64,000 nucleotides of DNA from CAIKZZ01 sp035524495 (GTDB lineage Bacteria; Pseudomonadota; Gammaproteobacteria; Steroidobacterales; Steroidobacteraceae). The notes under the pieces were generated by a model. It did not search any database and was not told the origin of the DNA. It saw only the letters and a program-made list of their open reading frames with translations. Below, one piece after another: positions 6,117 to 14,046 of this stretch (position 1 is the stretch's first letter; the number at the start of each line of letters is the position of its first letter). The position numbers were made by a program, and so were the translations under genes. The stretch spans positions 1 to 64,000 of the forward strand of contig DATKOR010000033.1 of NCBI GenBank assembly GCA_035524495.1. The letters run 5' to 3'.

Positions 6117-6662
6117 ATGCCCCGACCCTCCGCGCGCCTGTTCCTCGCAGCCATCGGACTCGCGGCCGCATGCTCCATTGCCGCGGCACCGCGCACCTAC
6201 ACGCTGCCGGAGCACGGCGTGCTGCATCTCGAAGTCCCTGATGACTGGCGTGACAAGTTCACGCAGGGTGCGCACCGGCGCGCGCCGACCGTGACGCTGG
6301 GGCCGAAGTCCGACGCGAACCTCGACATCCTCATCGGCGTGCTGTGGTCGACCAAGGACCACCCCAAGGTGAGCGACCTCGACTCGCTGCGCTCCAACGT
6401 CGAGGCCACGGCCAAGAGCGCCGAGCAGCAGTCGACCGAGGGCACGCTCAGCGTCCGCGAACTGCCGGGCTCGCAGGGCCGCGGGTTCTACTTCGCGGCG
6501 ACGGACGCGGGGCCGAACCCGGGCGAGCACAAGTACATGACCCAGGGGCTCGTCCAGGTCGGGACGGTCGCGCTCGCACTCACTAACGCCGGTCAGGGCG
6601 ACGTCGGCAAGACCGCGCTCGCGATCATCAAGTCGGCGTCCCACAAGGATGACGGCAGGTAA
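6117..6662 (+). CDS. Exported protein of unknown function
   Basis: From ATG 6117 (GAAGGA nine bases upstream) this is 181 residues with a signal peptide (RLFLAAIGLAAACSIAAA, cleavage near residue 22). The mature domain begins RTYTLPEHGVLHLEVPDDW. Its beta-strand pattern and later GRGFYFAATD and YMTQGLVQVGTVALALT resemble small periplasmic proteins of the 'DUF1795/PsbP-like' style, which I cannot confirm. The Cys in the signal is not in a good lipobox. No function is assigned. Confidence 0.72.
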   Translation: MPRPSARLFLAAIGLAAACSIAAAPRTYTLPEHGVLHLEVPDDWRDKFTQGAHRRAPTVTLGPKSDANLDILIGVLWSTKDHPKVSDLDSLRSNVEATAKSAEQQSTEGTLSVRELPGSQGRGFYFAATDAGPNPGEHKYMTQGLVQVGTVALALTNAGQGDVGKTALAIIKSASHKDDGR

Positions 6663-6738
6663 CCGTGAGCCAGCGACCCGGCGGTCGCGACGTCCTTCGA
6701 TCGCGGCGGCGTCGGCGAAGCACCTGCACGGAGACGAC

Positions 6739-7239
6739 ATGCAGTACATGAGACTCGACCCGCCGTCACGCGAGGCGCTGCTCGGGGAACTCGCCGGGAT
6801 GCCCGCATTCCTGCGCGCGGCGTTCGAGGGGCTCGCGGCCGAGGCGCTGGCGCGCCGCGGACCCGACGGCGCGTTCGCGCCGATCGAGCAGGTCTGGCAC
6901 CTCGCCGATCTGGAGGATGAGGGCTTCGGCTACCGGATCGACCGGCTGCTGCACGCCTCGAACCCGACGCTTCCGGACTTCGACGGATCCGCGGTCGCCG
7001 AGGCGCGCCACTACTGCACGCTGTCGTTTGCGGCCGGGCTCGACAAGTTCGCGCGCGCGCGCGCGGCCAATCTCGGGACGCTGCGCGAAATCGAGGGCGA
7101 GGCGTGGTCGAGGTCGGGCACCCAGGAAGGCGTCGGGCCCGTGATGCTCTGCGACATGCCGCTTTTCCTCGCGCAGCACGACCGCGCGCACAAGGCGGAG
7201 ATCGGCGAGTGGCTGGCGTCCCAGGGAGCGCGCCGTTGA
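6739..7239 (+). CDS. DinB-superfamily protein
   Basis: A 166-residue four-helix-bundle protein with the three-His metal site of DinB/YfiT proteins: H54 in QVWHLADLEDEGF, and H147 and H151 in AQHDRAHKAEI. Members include thiol S-transferases of the bacillithiol and mycothiol type, and many unassigned ones. The start at 6739 follows a CGGAGAC at six bases. It lies in the same-strand small-gene run. Confidence 0.85.
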   Translation: MQYMRLDPPSREALLGELAGMPAFLRAAFEGLAAEALARRGPDGAFAPIEQVWHLADLEDEGFGYRIDRLLHASNPTLPDFDGSAVAEARHYCTLSFAAGLDKFARARAANLGTLREIEGEAWSRSGTQEGVGPVMLCDMPLFLAQHDRAHKAEIGEWLASQGARR

Positions 7240-7309
7240 GCGGCGCGCCGACCGAACGCCCGATGCCGCCCGCCCCGCGGAGTCGTCCCGCGCGAAAAGC
7301 AAGCGGCGA

Positions 7310-7720
7310 GTGCCGTTGACGAGTCGCTTTACGACGCACCTCGCGATGATCGCCGGGATCGTCGGCGGCACGACCGCGCTGATCGCTCTCGACGTCGTCA
7401 TTTCGCTCGCGGCCGTCGTCCCGGGCCATGCCCCGAGCACACCGTCGCCGGCGCTGCGCCTCTACTACGTGCCGGTGTTCGTCGTCTTCATCGCGGTCAT
7501 GGCGCTCATTGCGAACGCGCTGATCGGCGTCGGCCGCCGCAGAGGGCTTGGCCGGACGCGCGACTGGCTGCTCCTCGGCGGCTGTTACAGCCTCGTGATG
7601 GCGGCGTTGCCGCTCATGCGACTGGGGCTCCCGGCCGTCGTGGCCACGCTGTGCTCGACACTTCTCCCGGCGGTGTCGGCGTATCTCCTCGTGCGGCGCG
7701 CAGGTCAGCCGGCGCGCTGA
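7310..7720 (+). CDS. Small integral membrane protein
   Basis: A 136-residue protein with about four membrane helices (roughly 12-36, 50-72, 86-103 and 107-127) and an Arg-rich cytoplasmic loop (GRRRGLGRTRD) between helices 2 and 3. No family is recognised. The start is a GTG at 7310. It is placed 70 bases after the DinB gene. Confidence 0.62.
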   Translation: MPLTSRFTTHLAMIAGIVGGTTALIALDVVISLAAVVPGHAPSTPSPALRLYYVPVFVVFIAVMALIANALIGVGRRRGLGRTRDWLLLGGCYSLVMAALPLMRLGLPAVVATLCSTLLPAVSAYLLVRRAGQPAR

Positions 7721-7788
7721 GGCGACGGTGCCCGTCGCCGGTCGCTTCGCTAGACTGTCGATGAGGCCGTGCGGGCCGGGGAGTGCGG

Positions 7789-8199
7789 ATGGCGGTCGAT
7801 GGGCACCTGATGCTGCTGCGACGCTGGCTCGCCTTCGCCGATGCCGGATTCGGCGGCGACTTCGGCGAGTTCTTCACGCCCGGCTACGCGGGCCACCTGT
7901 CCGGTCGCATCCACATGGACCTTCGGGAACTGCAGCGCCTCGAGCGCGGCTTCGCGGCCGCGTTCGGCGACACGACGCGCACGATCGAGGACCTGTTCGG
8001 GACCGACGACAAGGCGGTGCTGCGCGTCACGACCCGGGCGGTGCACCGCGGCGACTTCAACGGCATCGCCGCGACCGGGCGCCGGGTCGAGTTCGCGGGG
8101 ATCGTGATCTATCGCTTCGAGGACGGAAGGGTCGCCGAGTCGTGGGGTGAGCTCGACTTCGCGGGGCTCTGGCGCCAGCTCTCAGGCACATCGTCGTGA
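7789..8199 (+). CDS. SnoaL-like ester-cyclase/polyketide-cyclase family protein
   Basis: From ATG 7789 (GGGGAG upstream) this is 136 residues with a NTF2-like fold pattern. The N-terminal helices lead to a central FAAAFGDTTRTIEDLFGTDDKAVLRVTTRAVHRG. The diagnostic GRRVEFAGIVIYRFEDGRVAESWGELD then follows, as in SnoaL-type cyclases. In this superfamily Asp/His residues of these strands form the active site, but most solitary members have no known substrate. A GTG at 7783 is an alternative start. Confidence 0.8.
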   Translation: MAVDGHLMLLRRWLAFADAGFGGDFGEFFTPGYAGHLSGRIHMDLRELQRLERGFAAAFGDTTRTIEDLFGTDDKAVLRVTTRAVHRGDFNGIAATGRRVEFAGIVIYRFEDGRVAESWGELDFAGLWRQLSGTSS

Positions 8200-8257
8200 C
8201 GCTGCCGCCGGGCCGATCGGCCCGGGCGGAGTCCGGCTGACGAAGGAGGATCAGCGG

Positions 8258-8635
8258 ATGAAGCATCGACAGTCGCTGTTCGCACTGTTCACAAGCGCCG
8301 CGCTCGCGGCGACGCTCGCCGCGACTTCGGCGGGCGCCGCCGGTGCGCCGGCCAATGCCGGCGGGCCGTGCCCGAAGACCGGCGCGCGCGTCGTGATCAC
8401 CGCGCTCGGGAACGTCACGCTGAACGGGGCGCCGGTCGTCGTCGACCACCTCGCCGAGGCGCTCAACGCGCTGAAGCCGCGACCCTCGGAGGTGTGCTAC
8501 TTCCGCGAGCACCCGAAGGGCGCGCCGCCCGCGGCCGTCAAGATCGCCGTCGACGCGATCATCTCGACGAAGCTCGCGATCTCGTTCTACTCCGACGCGA
8601 CGTTCACGACGCGCGTCGGGATGCCGTCCCACTGA
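8258..8635 (+). CDS. Exported protein resembling the periplasmic domain of ExbD
   Basis: A strong AAGGAGG at 8242-8248 precedes ATG 8258. The 125-residue product starts with a signal peptide (about residues 1-30, FALFTSAALAATLAATSAGA). It continues with a small alpha/beta domain whose strand-helix order (VVITALGNVTLNGAPVVVDHLAEAL, then a strand and helix, then SFYSDATF) recalls the periplasmic part of ExbD/TolR. Unlike those, it is not anchored by a membrane helix and has no exbB next to it, so a transport role is doubtful. Confidence 0.6.
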   Translation: MKHRQSLFALFTSAALAATLAATSAGAAGAPANAGGPCPKTGARVVITALGNVTLNGAPVVVDHLAEALNALKPRPSEVCYFREHPKGAPPAAVKIAVDAIISTKLAISFYSDATFTTRVGMPSH

Positions 8636-8722
8636 CGGAGTCAGTTCGCGTCCGACTTTCCGGGTCGGGGACAGGGGTGCTAGGGTCGGGCCACCGGTCG
8701 ACGACCGACCAGCACGTCACTC

Positions 8723-9067
8723 ATGTCGGATGCCGCGTATTCGCTGATGTACCTGAACGCGCTCGCGGGCCTCGCGACGCGCCTCTCGGTCGACGGCCTC
8801 GCGATCTATTCGGCGCGCTACGACTACCTCGCCTTCGGCAGCTGGGAGCTCGTCGCCGGCCGGCGCCAGGCGCGCGTCCGGGCCGTCTGGGACGGGAAGG
8901 AAGCGCGGCTCGACACCTTCGCGGCACGACTCGCGCGCCCGACCGACGAACCGAAATGGCGACCGGTCCGCGACTTCGACTTCTCGAAGAGGCGCAGCCA
9001 GCACGCCGAGGTGTTCGCCGCCGCCTACGCCGTGATCCGGGAGCAGTCGGGTGGCGAAGGCGGCTAG
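8723..9067 (+). CDS. Conserved protein of unknown function
   Basis: A 114-residue protein. The visible features are an N-terminal helix (SLMYLNALAGLATRLS) and a compact basic domain (ELVAGRRQARVRAVWDGKEARLDTFAARLA). An alternating C-terminal part (EPKWRPVRDFDFSKRRSQHAEVF) ends it. No membrane segment or catalytic motif is evident. It overlaps the next gene by 17 bases, so the two are probably translated together. Confidence 0.62.
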   Translation: MSDAAYSLMYLNALAGLATRLSVDGLAIYSARYDYLAFGSWELVAGRRQARVRAVWDGKEARLDTFAARLARPTDEPKWRPVRDFDFSKRRSQHAEVFAAAYAVIREQSGGEGG

Positions 9068-9473
9068 GCTGGCCGGCTACTCCGGCACGCCGCTCGCCAA
9101 GAAGCTCGGCGCCCGGGACGGCACGCACCTGCTCGCTCTGGGGGCGCCCGCCGACTACGCGCGCCTCCTCGCGCCGCTCCCGGCCGGGGTCGTGTTCGAG
9201 AAGGCGCTTTCGCAGGCCACTGGCGTCGTGCATTTCTTCGCACGTTCGCGGCGTGCGCTCGCCGCCGAGCTCGGGCCGTGCCGCAAGGCGATGCGACCGG
9301 ACGCGGCGCTCTGGGTCTCGTGGCCGAAGATGGCGGCCAAGGTCCCGACCGACCTCACCGAGGACGCGATCCGCGAGCTCGCGCTCCCGATCGGGCTCGT
9401 CGACATAATAGTGTGCGCGGTCAGCGACGTGTGGTCGGGGCTCAAGCTCGTGATCCGCAAGGCGCTGCGCTGA
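9051..9473 (+). CDS. DUF3052-family protein
   Basis: A 140-residue protein from GTG 9051. It carries the DUF3052 pattern: AGYSGTPLAKKLGARDG at the start, ALGAPADYARLLAPLP, VVHFFARSRRAL, then PDAALWVSWPKMAAKVPTDLTED and VDIIVCAVSDVWSGLKLVIRKALR at the end. The fold resembles a methyltransferase-like Rossmann domain without a clear S-adenosylmethionine loop. Function unknown. Confidence 0.85.
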   Translation: MAKAARLAGYSGTPLAKKLGARDGTHLLALGAPADYARLLAPLPAGVVFEKALSQATGVVHFFARSRRALAAELGPCRKAMRPDAALWVSWPKMAAKVPTDLTEDAIRELALPIGLVDIIVCAVSDVWSGLKLVIRKALR

Positions 9474-9560
9474 CGGCCGGCGAGGACCTCGTGCTGCATC
9501 GCGGCGATCATCCGCAGGCCATCGCCCCGCCGATAGAATGCGCTGGAGGGCGCCCGAACG

Positions 9561-10916
9561 ATGGCCGATGGCTTCCTGACGCTGATCCAGGTGCTCGCCG
9601 AGCGGCGGGCGCAGGAGCGCTCGTGCCGCTGGAGCCGCGACGAGCTCGTGCGACACCAGGCGAGGTCGCTCCGGTCGCTCCGCGAGTTCGTGTTGCGCGC
9701 CTCGCCCTTCTACCGCGCCTTCCACCGCGGGCTCGAGCGCGCGCCGCTCGAGCGGCTGCCGATCCTCTCGAAGGCGCTCCTGATGGAACACTTCGACGAG
9801 CTCGTCACGGATCCGCGCGTATGCCTCGCGACCGCCGAGGCTTATCTCGCGGAGGACCCGGGCACGCGCCACTACCTCGACCGCTACGTCGTGCTCGCGA
9901 CCTCCGGGAGCACCGGCCGGCGCGGCGTCTTCGTGTTCGACCGGCGCGAGTGGATAAGGGCAGTCGCTTCGATCACGCGCCCGATCGCCTGGGCAGGAGC
10001 GCGGCGCCGCCGCCCGCCGCGCGCGGCGCTGATCGCCTCGGGCGCGAGCTGGCACTACTCGGCGCGCGTCGGGGCGGCGCTCCAGAACCGGCTCGCGCCG
10101 GCGCTGCGGCTCGACGCGGCCGCGCCGACCGAGGAGCTCGTCGCGGCACTCAACGAATGGGGTGCCGAGGCGATCGCGACCTACCCCTCGGTGCTGCGCG
10201 CGCTCGCCAACGCCGCGCTCGCCGGGGCGCTGCGGATCCCGCTCGCGCACGTCGCGACCAGCGCCGAGCTCCTGACCGAGGAGGTGCGCGCGCTCGTGCG
10301 CCGCGCCTGGAACATCCGCGTGCAGGACACCTACGGCGCGACCGAGTACGCGCCGATCGCGAGCGAGTGCCCGGAGGGCCGCAAGCACCTCTTCGAGGAC
10401 GGGGCGATCGTCGAGGTCGTCGACGATGAAGGCCGGCCGGTCCCGGCCGGGACGCTCGGCGCGCGGCTGCTGCTGACAGTGTTTGAGCGGCGCACGCAGC
10501 CGCTCATCCGCTACGAGATCAGCGACCTCGTGAAGCTGGGCGACGAGCCATGCCCCTGCGGGAGGCCCTACCGGACGCTCGCGGCGATCGACGGCCGCGA
10601 GGAGGACATCCTGACGTTCGAGCGGGAGGGCGGCGGCCTCGTCGAGGTCCACCCGAACCGCTTCCACGAGGCGCTCGAGCGCGCGAGCGTCGATGCGTGG
10701 CAGGTCGAGCGCACGCACGAGGGCCTCATCGTCCGCCTCGTCGGACGCGAGGCCGCGGCCGAGGCTCCCGGCGTCACCGCGCGCATCGGGGCGTTCCTCG
10801 CCGCGGCGCAGGCGAGGCCGCCACGGCTCAGCGTCGTCGTCACCGAAACGCTGAAGCGCGGCGCGAGCGGCAAGGCACCGCTCGTGCTCTGCGGCCCGGC
10901 AAGATCGCCGGCATGA
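9561..10916 (+). CDS. Phenylacetate-CoA ligase-like adenylate-forming enzyme
   Basis: A 451-residue protein of the PaaK/CapK branch of the ANL superfamily. It has the ATP P-loop ATSGSTGRRG (113-122), the adenine-binding DTYGATEYAPIA (256-267) and IRYEISDLV near 320. A C-terminal lid carries GREEDILTF and ends KRGASGKAPL with the conserved Lys. It should activate a carboxylic acid as an acyl-AMP. The substrate is unknown, and no phenylacetate genes lie nearby. It is followed directly by a VOC gene (ATGA overlap), the only sizeable enzyme in this run of small genes. Confidence 0.83.
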   Translation: MADGFLTLIQVLAERRAQERSCRWSRDELVRHQARSLRSLREFVLRASPFYRAFHRGLERAPLERLPILSKALLMEHFDELVTDPRVCLATAEAYLAEDPGTRHYLDRYVVLATSGSTGRRGVFVFDRREWIRAVASITRPIAWAGARRRRPPRAALIASGASWHYSARVGAALQNRLAPALRLDAAAPTEELVAALNEWGAEAIATYPSVLRALANAALAGALRIPLAHVATSAELLTEEVRALVRRAWNIRVQDTYGATEYAPIASECPEGRKHLFEDGAIVEVVDDEGRPVPAGTLGARLLLTVFERRTQPLIRYEISDLVKLGDEPCPCGRPYRTLAAIDGREEDILTFEREGGGLVEVHPNRFHEALERASVDAWQVERTHEGLIVRLVGREAAAEAPGVTARIGAFLAAAQARPPRLSVVVTETLKRGASGKAPLVLCGPARSPA

Positions 10917-11317
10917 TCCGGATCCGCGAGATCGACCACCTGGTGCTGCGCGTCGCGCAGCTGCCGCGCATGCTCGAGTTCTACTGCGGCGTCCTCGGCT
11001 GCACGCTCGAGCGTCGCGAGGATGGGCTCGGCCTCGTGCAGCTGCGCGCCGGCCGCTCGCTGATCGACCTCGTGACGCTCGACGGGCCGCTCGGCGCGGC
11101 GGGCGGCGCGGCCCCGGGCCGCGAGGGGCGCAACGTCGATCATTTCTGCGTGCGCATCGAGGCCTTCGACGAGGCTTCGCTCAGGCGCGAGCTCGCCGCG
11201 GCCGGCGTCGCCGTCGGCGAGGTCGCCGAGCGCTACGGTGCCGAGGGGATGGGACCTTCGGTCTACGTGACGGATCCGGAGGGCAACGTCGTCGAGCTCA
11301 AGGGCCCGGCATCCTGA
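10913..11317 (+). CDS. VOC-family protein (glyoxalase-like)
   Basis: A 134-residue protein that begins in the ATGA overlap with the ligase stop. VOC motifs are REIDHLVLRVAQLPRMLEFY (first His), VQLRAGRSLIDLV, NVDHFCVRIEAFD (second His) and VYVTDPEGNVVELKGP (Glu). This order is that of the glyoxalase I/virulence-protein-like branch. Tight coupling suggests it acts with the preceding ligase, though the reaction is unknown. Confidence 0.86.
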   Translation: MIRIREIDHLVLRVAQLPRMLEFYCGVLGCTLERREDGLGLVQLRAGRSLIDLVTLDGPLGAAGGAAPGREGRNVDHFCVRIEAFDEASLRRELAAAGVAVGEVAERYGAEGMGPSVYVTDPEGNVVELKGPAS

Positions 11318-11347
11318 TCTCCCGGACGCGAACTCAAGGAGCGATCG

Positions 11348-11749
11348 ATGGAACATCACGGCGGCTGTGCCTGCGGGCGGCTGCGCTTCCGGTCGGCGGT
11401 CGATCCGCTCGACACCGGCTACTGCCACTGCCGCACCTGCAGGCAGACGACCGGCGCGCCGGTGCTCGCGTACGCGTCGTTCCCGGTCGCTTCCTTCGCC
11501 TATACGGCGGGCTCGCCCGCGCGCTACGCCTCGTCCGACTCCGGGCACCGGGAGTTCTGCGATCGCTGCGGGACGCAGATTGCGTTCCGGGGCAATGCGC
11601 CCGCGACCGTCGACGTCAACGTCGGCGCGCTCGATGCGCCCGAGCGCTGTCCGCCGTCGCGGCACATCTGGTGCGCGAGCGCGCTCCCGTGGCTGCGGCT
11701 CGTCGACGGGCTGCCGCGCCATGCGCAGGGCGCCGCGGGCGGCGCCTGA
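11348..11749 (+). CDS. GFA-family zinc protein (second copy)
   Basis: A 133-residue protein with C7-x-C9, C26-x-C28-x2-C31 (YCHCRTCRQTTG) and C71-x2-C74 (EFCDRCGTQI), the GFA/CENP-V zinc pattern. It also has the family's DVNVGALDAPE and a C-terminal HIWCASALPW segment. It is clearly related to, but not a recent duplicate of, the gene at 5597. AAGGAG at 11336 provides a ribosome site. Confidence 0.88.
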   Translation: MEHHGGCACGRLRFRSAVDPLDTGYCHCRTCRQTTGAPVLAYASFPVASFAYTAGSPARYASSDSGHREFCDRCGTQIAFRGNAPATVDVNVGALDAPERCPPSRHIWCASALPWLRLVDGLPRHAQGAAGGA

Positions 11750-11760
11750 GGGGAGGTCAC

Positions 11761-12033
11761 GTGCTCTACATGGTCATCGAGGAGTTCAAGCCCGGGGCCG
11801 CGCCCGCGATCTACCGGCGCGCGCGCGAGCAGGGCCGGGGATTTCCGGCGGGGCTCGAGTACGTCGACAGCTGGGTCGACCTCGACTACCGGCGCTGCTT
11901 CCAGCTGATGCGCACGGACGATCCGGCGCTCTTTGAGCGCTGGATCGCCTGCTGGCAGGACCTCGTGCGCTTCGAGGTCGTGCCGGTCCGGACGTCCGCC
12001 GAGGCCGCGCGACTGATGGCCGCCGAGGCGTGA
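11761..12033 (+). CDS. DUF3303-family protein
   Basis: A 90-residue protein from GTG 11761, behind GGGGAGG. It matches the DUF3303 pattern: MYMVIEEF-type start (here LYMVIEEFKPG), IYRRAREQGRGFPAGLEYVDSW and CFQLMRTDDPALFERWIACWQDLV. A dimeric alpha-beta barrel fold is expected from the family; no activity is known. It shares four bases with the next gene (GTGA). Confidence 0.83.
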   Translation: MLYMVIEEFKPGAAPAIYRRAREQGRGFPAGLEYVDSWVDLDYRRCFQLMRTDDPALFERWIACWQDLVRFEVVPVRTSAEAARLMAAEA

Positions 12034-12497
12034 CGCTCTCGCTGGTGCGCATCCTCGGGGACGGCACCATCGAGGGTGCGCCGCTCGACCTCGCCGCGAT
12101 GCCGGTCGACGTGCTGCCGGCGACCGTCGATCTCTACCGCTCCCGCGGCTACGAGCCGCCGTGGATCGGTTACCTCGCCGCCGAGGCCGGCCGCGCCGTC
12201 GGCACCTGCGCGTTCGCATCGCCACCCGCGGAGCGGCGCGTCGAGATCGCGTACTTCACGTTCCCGGGCCACGAGGGCCGGGGCGTTGCGACGGCGATGG
12301 CCCGGTCGCTGCTCGCGCTCGCGCGCGCCGTGGACCCGTCGCTGACGCTGATCGCCTACACGCTGCCGAAGCAGAGCGCCTCGACGCGGATCCTCGAGCG
12401 GCTCGGATTTCAGTGCCACGGGCTCCACGACCACCCGGAGGACGGCTGGGTCTGGGACTGGCGGCGCGGACTTCTCGCGGCGCAGCCGGGCGAGTAA
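12030..12497 (+). CDS. GNAT-family N-acetyltransferase
   Basis: A 155-residue protein starting with a GTG inside the previous stop. The GNAT pattern is strand 3-4 RVEIAYFTFPGHEGRGVATAMARSL, whose GHEGRGVA is the acetyl-CoA loop, and the terminal STRILERLGFQCHG. It resembles the RimJ/RimL-type acetyltransferases. The substrate is unknown. Confidence 0.85.
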   Translation: MTLSLVRILGDGTIEGAPLDLAAMPVDVLPATVDLYRSRGYEPPWIGYLAAEAGRAVGTCAFASPPAERRVEIAYFTFPGHEGRGVATAMARSLLALARAVDPSLTLIAYTLPKQSASTRILERLGFQCHGLHDHPEDGWVWDWRRGLLAAQPGE

Positions 12498-12529
12498 GGT
12501 CCGCTTCCGGCCGCCACGAGACGGAGCCC

Positions 12530-12979
12530 ATGGACAGCTACACCGCCTTCCTGCGAGTCCGCCACCCCTCGATCGACCCGGACGAGATCACGCGCGAGCT
12601 CGGGCTCGAGCCCGCGCACGCCTGGGCCGCCGGCTCGCCGCGCGCAGCGGAACCGGCGCGCGGCGCGCACCCCGACTCCTACTGGTTCGCGCCGCTGGCG
12701 GTCCCGGCCTGGGCGCCCGAGTCGCGGCTGGCCGAGTGGCCGGGGTCGCAGACGCTGCCGCTCGAGTCGTTCCTGCTCGCGCAGGTCCGCCTGCTGACCC
12801 CGCACAAGAGCTTCTTCGCGCGCATCAACACCGAGGGCGGGAGCTGCGAGCTCGCGGTCACGCTCGGCATGCAGGGCCGCCTGGTCGTGGAGCTTCCGGC
12901 CTCGCTCGTCCGCTCGCTCGCGGCGCTCGACCTCTCGGTCACGCTCGAGGTCGCGACGGCCGATGAGCTGCCGAACTAG
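12530..12979 (+). CDS. DUF4279-like protein
   Basis: A 149-residue protein. It opens DSYTAFLRVRHPSIDPDEITRELGLEP, the characteristic start of DUF4279. After a linker comes PHKSFFARINTEGGSCELAV and a C-terminal strand-helix ALDLSVTLEVAT. The family is of unknown function and often sits in mobile or toxin-immunity settings. Start ATG 12530 follows ACGGAG. Confidence 0.75.
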   Translation: MDSYTAFLRVRHPSIDPDEITRELGLEPAHAWAAGSPRAAEPARGAHPDSYWFAPLAVPAWAPESRLAEWPGSQTLPLESFLLAQVRLLTPHKSFFARINTEGGSCELAVTLGMQGRLVVELPASLVRSLAALDLSVTLEVATADELPN

Positions 12980-13015
12980 GACCGGCGCCGGCCGGCGCCG
13001 GGGCGGCGCGCGCTG

Positions 13016-13315
13016 ATGCGCCTCGACTGGGTCCCGCACGTGCTGATCGTGCTCGCCGTCTTCGGCGGGCTGTACTTCCTCGCGCGGATCGCCTCGCGCG
13101 CGTGGGGCGAGCGGTGGAGCGCGCTTCGGCGCCGGCCGCTCTGGCTGCAGGGGACGCTCGCGCTCGTGTTGCTGTGGCTTGCGCTGCGCGTCGCGCGACT
13201 CGGCTGGCGCGCGCTCCTCGTCTACCTCGCAGCGATCGTCGGCCTCGCGCTCTGGGGCGAGCTCGCCGCCTACGATCTCAGGCGCGCGGCCTCGAAGGCC
13301 GGGCGCACGCGCTGA
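13016..13315 (+). CDS. Small membrane protein
   Basis: A 99-residue protein with three hydrophobic segments (about 6-24, 46-58 and 66-85) and many Arg residues in the loops, following the positive-inside rule. No family is recognised. Its stop overlaps the CTG that appears to start the next gene, suggesting coupling. Confidence 0.55.
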   Translation: MRLDWVPHVLIVLAVFGGLYFLARIASRAWGERWSALRRRPLWLQGTLALVLLWLALRVARLGWRALLVYLAAIVGLALWGELAAYDLRRAASKAGRTR

Positions 13316-13656
13316 ACGCGGTCAACGTCATTGCCCCGTACAAGTTCGCCGGGCGGATGTGGGTCTTCGACGATCCGCGCCACGGACTCGTGCAGGAGGC
13401 GTTCATCAGCGGAGCGGACGCGATCATCGATCGCGCCGTCGCGCACCTGCCGGATGCCGCGGGTGGCTTCCTGCTGGTCTTCGCCGCGATCCCCTTCCCC
13501 GGCCACGATTTCCACGTCGAATGGCGCCGCAGCGACGTCGAGGGCGACTGGTACCACGCGCCCGACTCCGGGATCGAGGGCTGGCGGTGCCCGGCGCTCC
13601 TGAAGTACTTCGAGACGCCGCCGCCGCGGATCTACTTCCAGGCCAGAGCCAGGTAA
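13312..13656 (+). CDS. Conserved hypothetical protein, apparently with a CTG start
   Basis: The conserved-looking core begins at once: NAVNVIAPYKFAGRMWVFDD, PRHGLVQEAFISGADAIIDR, GGFLLVFAAIPFPG, FHVEWRRSD, DWYHAP, EGWRCPALLKYF. I recall proteins with the APYK...WVFDDP...EPFVSGAD layout in diverse bacteria, without known function. No ATG, GTG or TTG lies before the core; the only candidate near the natural start is CTG 13312, which overlaps the previous stop (CTGA). The next in-frame ATG (13357) would remove the conserved start. A frame open further upstream gives an Ala/Arg-rich sequence that looks artefactual. Confidence 0.68.
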   Translation: MNAVNVIAPYKFAGRMWVFDDPRHGLVQEAFISGADAIIDRAVAHLPDAAGGFLLVFAAIPFPGHDFHVEWRRSDVEGDWYHAPDSGIEGWRCPALLKYFETPPPRIYFQARAR

Positions 13657-13761
13657 GAGAAATCCTGACACGCGACGCGACCGGACGCGGCCGATTGCGC
13701 CGACGGAACGTCCGCGCGGCGGTTCGCGCCAGCAGCGGCCCGGCGAGCGGGGTCGCGCCAC

Positions 13762-13791
13762 TTGACGCGGCTCGTCGCGCATCGCTACTGT
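13762..13791 (+). promoter_or_regulatory. Candidate sigma-70 promoter
   Basis: TTGACG (13762-13767), an 18-base spacer and TACTGT (13786-13791) lie 28 bases before the ATG of the RHH gene. This follows a 160-base gap holding no other recognisable feature. It would drive the overlapping RHH-cupin-MAPEG gene trio. Confidence 0.45.
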
Positions 13792-13818
13792 GCGTTGTCC
13801 GCGCAACGAGGGGTCTCC

Positions 13819-14046
13819 ATGAGAGCTCACGTCGATTCGTCCGAACACGACGCACTCTCACCCTCGACGATCCCACTCGACGCTGACGTCATCCGCGGAT
13901 TCCAGGAGCTCGCGCTGCGCAGCGGCAGCGAGGACTACGCCTCGCTGATCCACGCGGTGCTGCGCGACTACCTGCGCCGCAGCGGCGAGCCGCTCGAGCG
14001 GACGCTCAGGCGCGTGCTCCGCGAGGAGCTGCGCAAGGCCGGATGA
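13819..14046 (+). CDS. Ribbon-helix-helix/BrnA-like DNA-binding protein without a toxin partner
   Basis: A 75-residue protein. The core TIPLDADVIRGFQELALRSGSEDYASLIHAVLRDYL has the beta-helix-helix layout of RHH antitoxins and resembles BrnA (LDxDVI...GYxxLINxVLRxYL). No BrnT-like gene precedes it, and the partner slot downstream is a cupin gene, joined by an ATGA overlap. It could therefore be a repressor of its own small operon. It has its own candidate promoter. Confidence 0.65.
   Translation: MRAHVDSSEHDALSPSTIPLDADVIRGFQELALRSGSEDYASLIHAVLRDYLRRSGEPLERTLRRVLREELRKAG

Noticed and set aside
8721..10718. Long minus-strand open frame opposite the DUF3052 and PaaK-like genes
   Set aside because: The composition is that of a complement of GC-rich coding DNA (R/E/L/A blocks), with no recognisable domain; the plus-strand genes have clear motifs.
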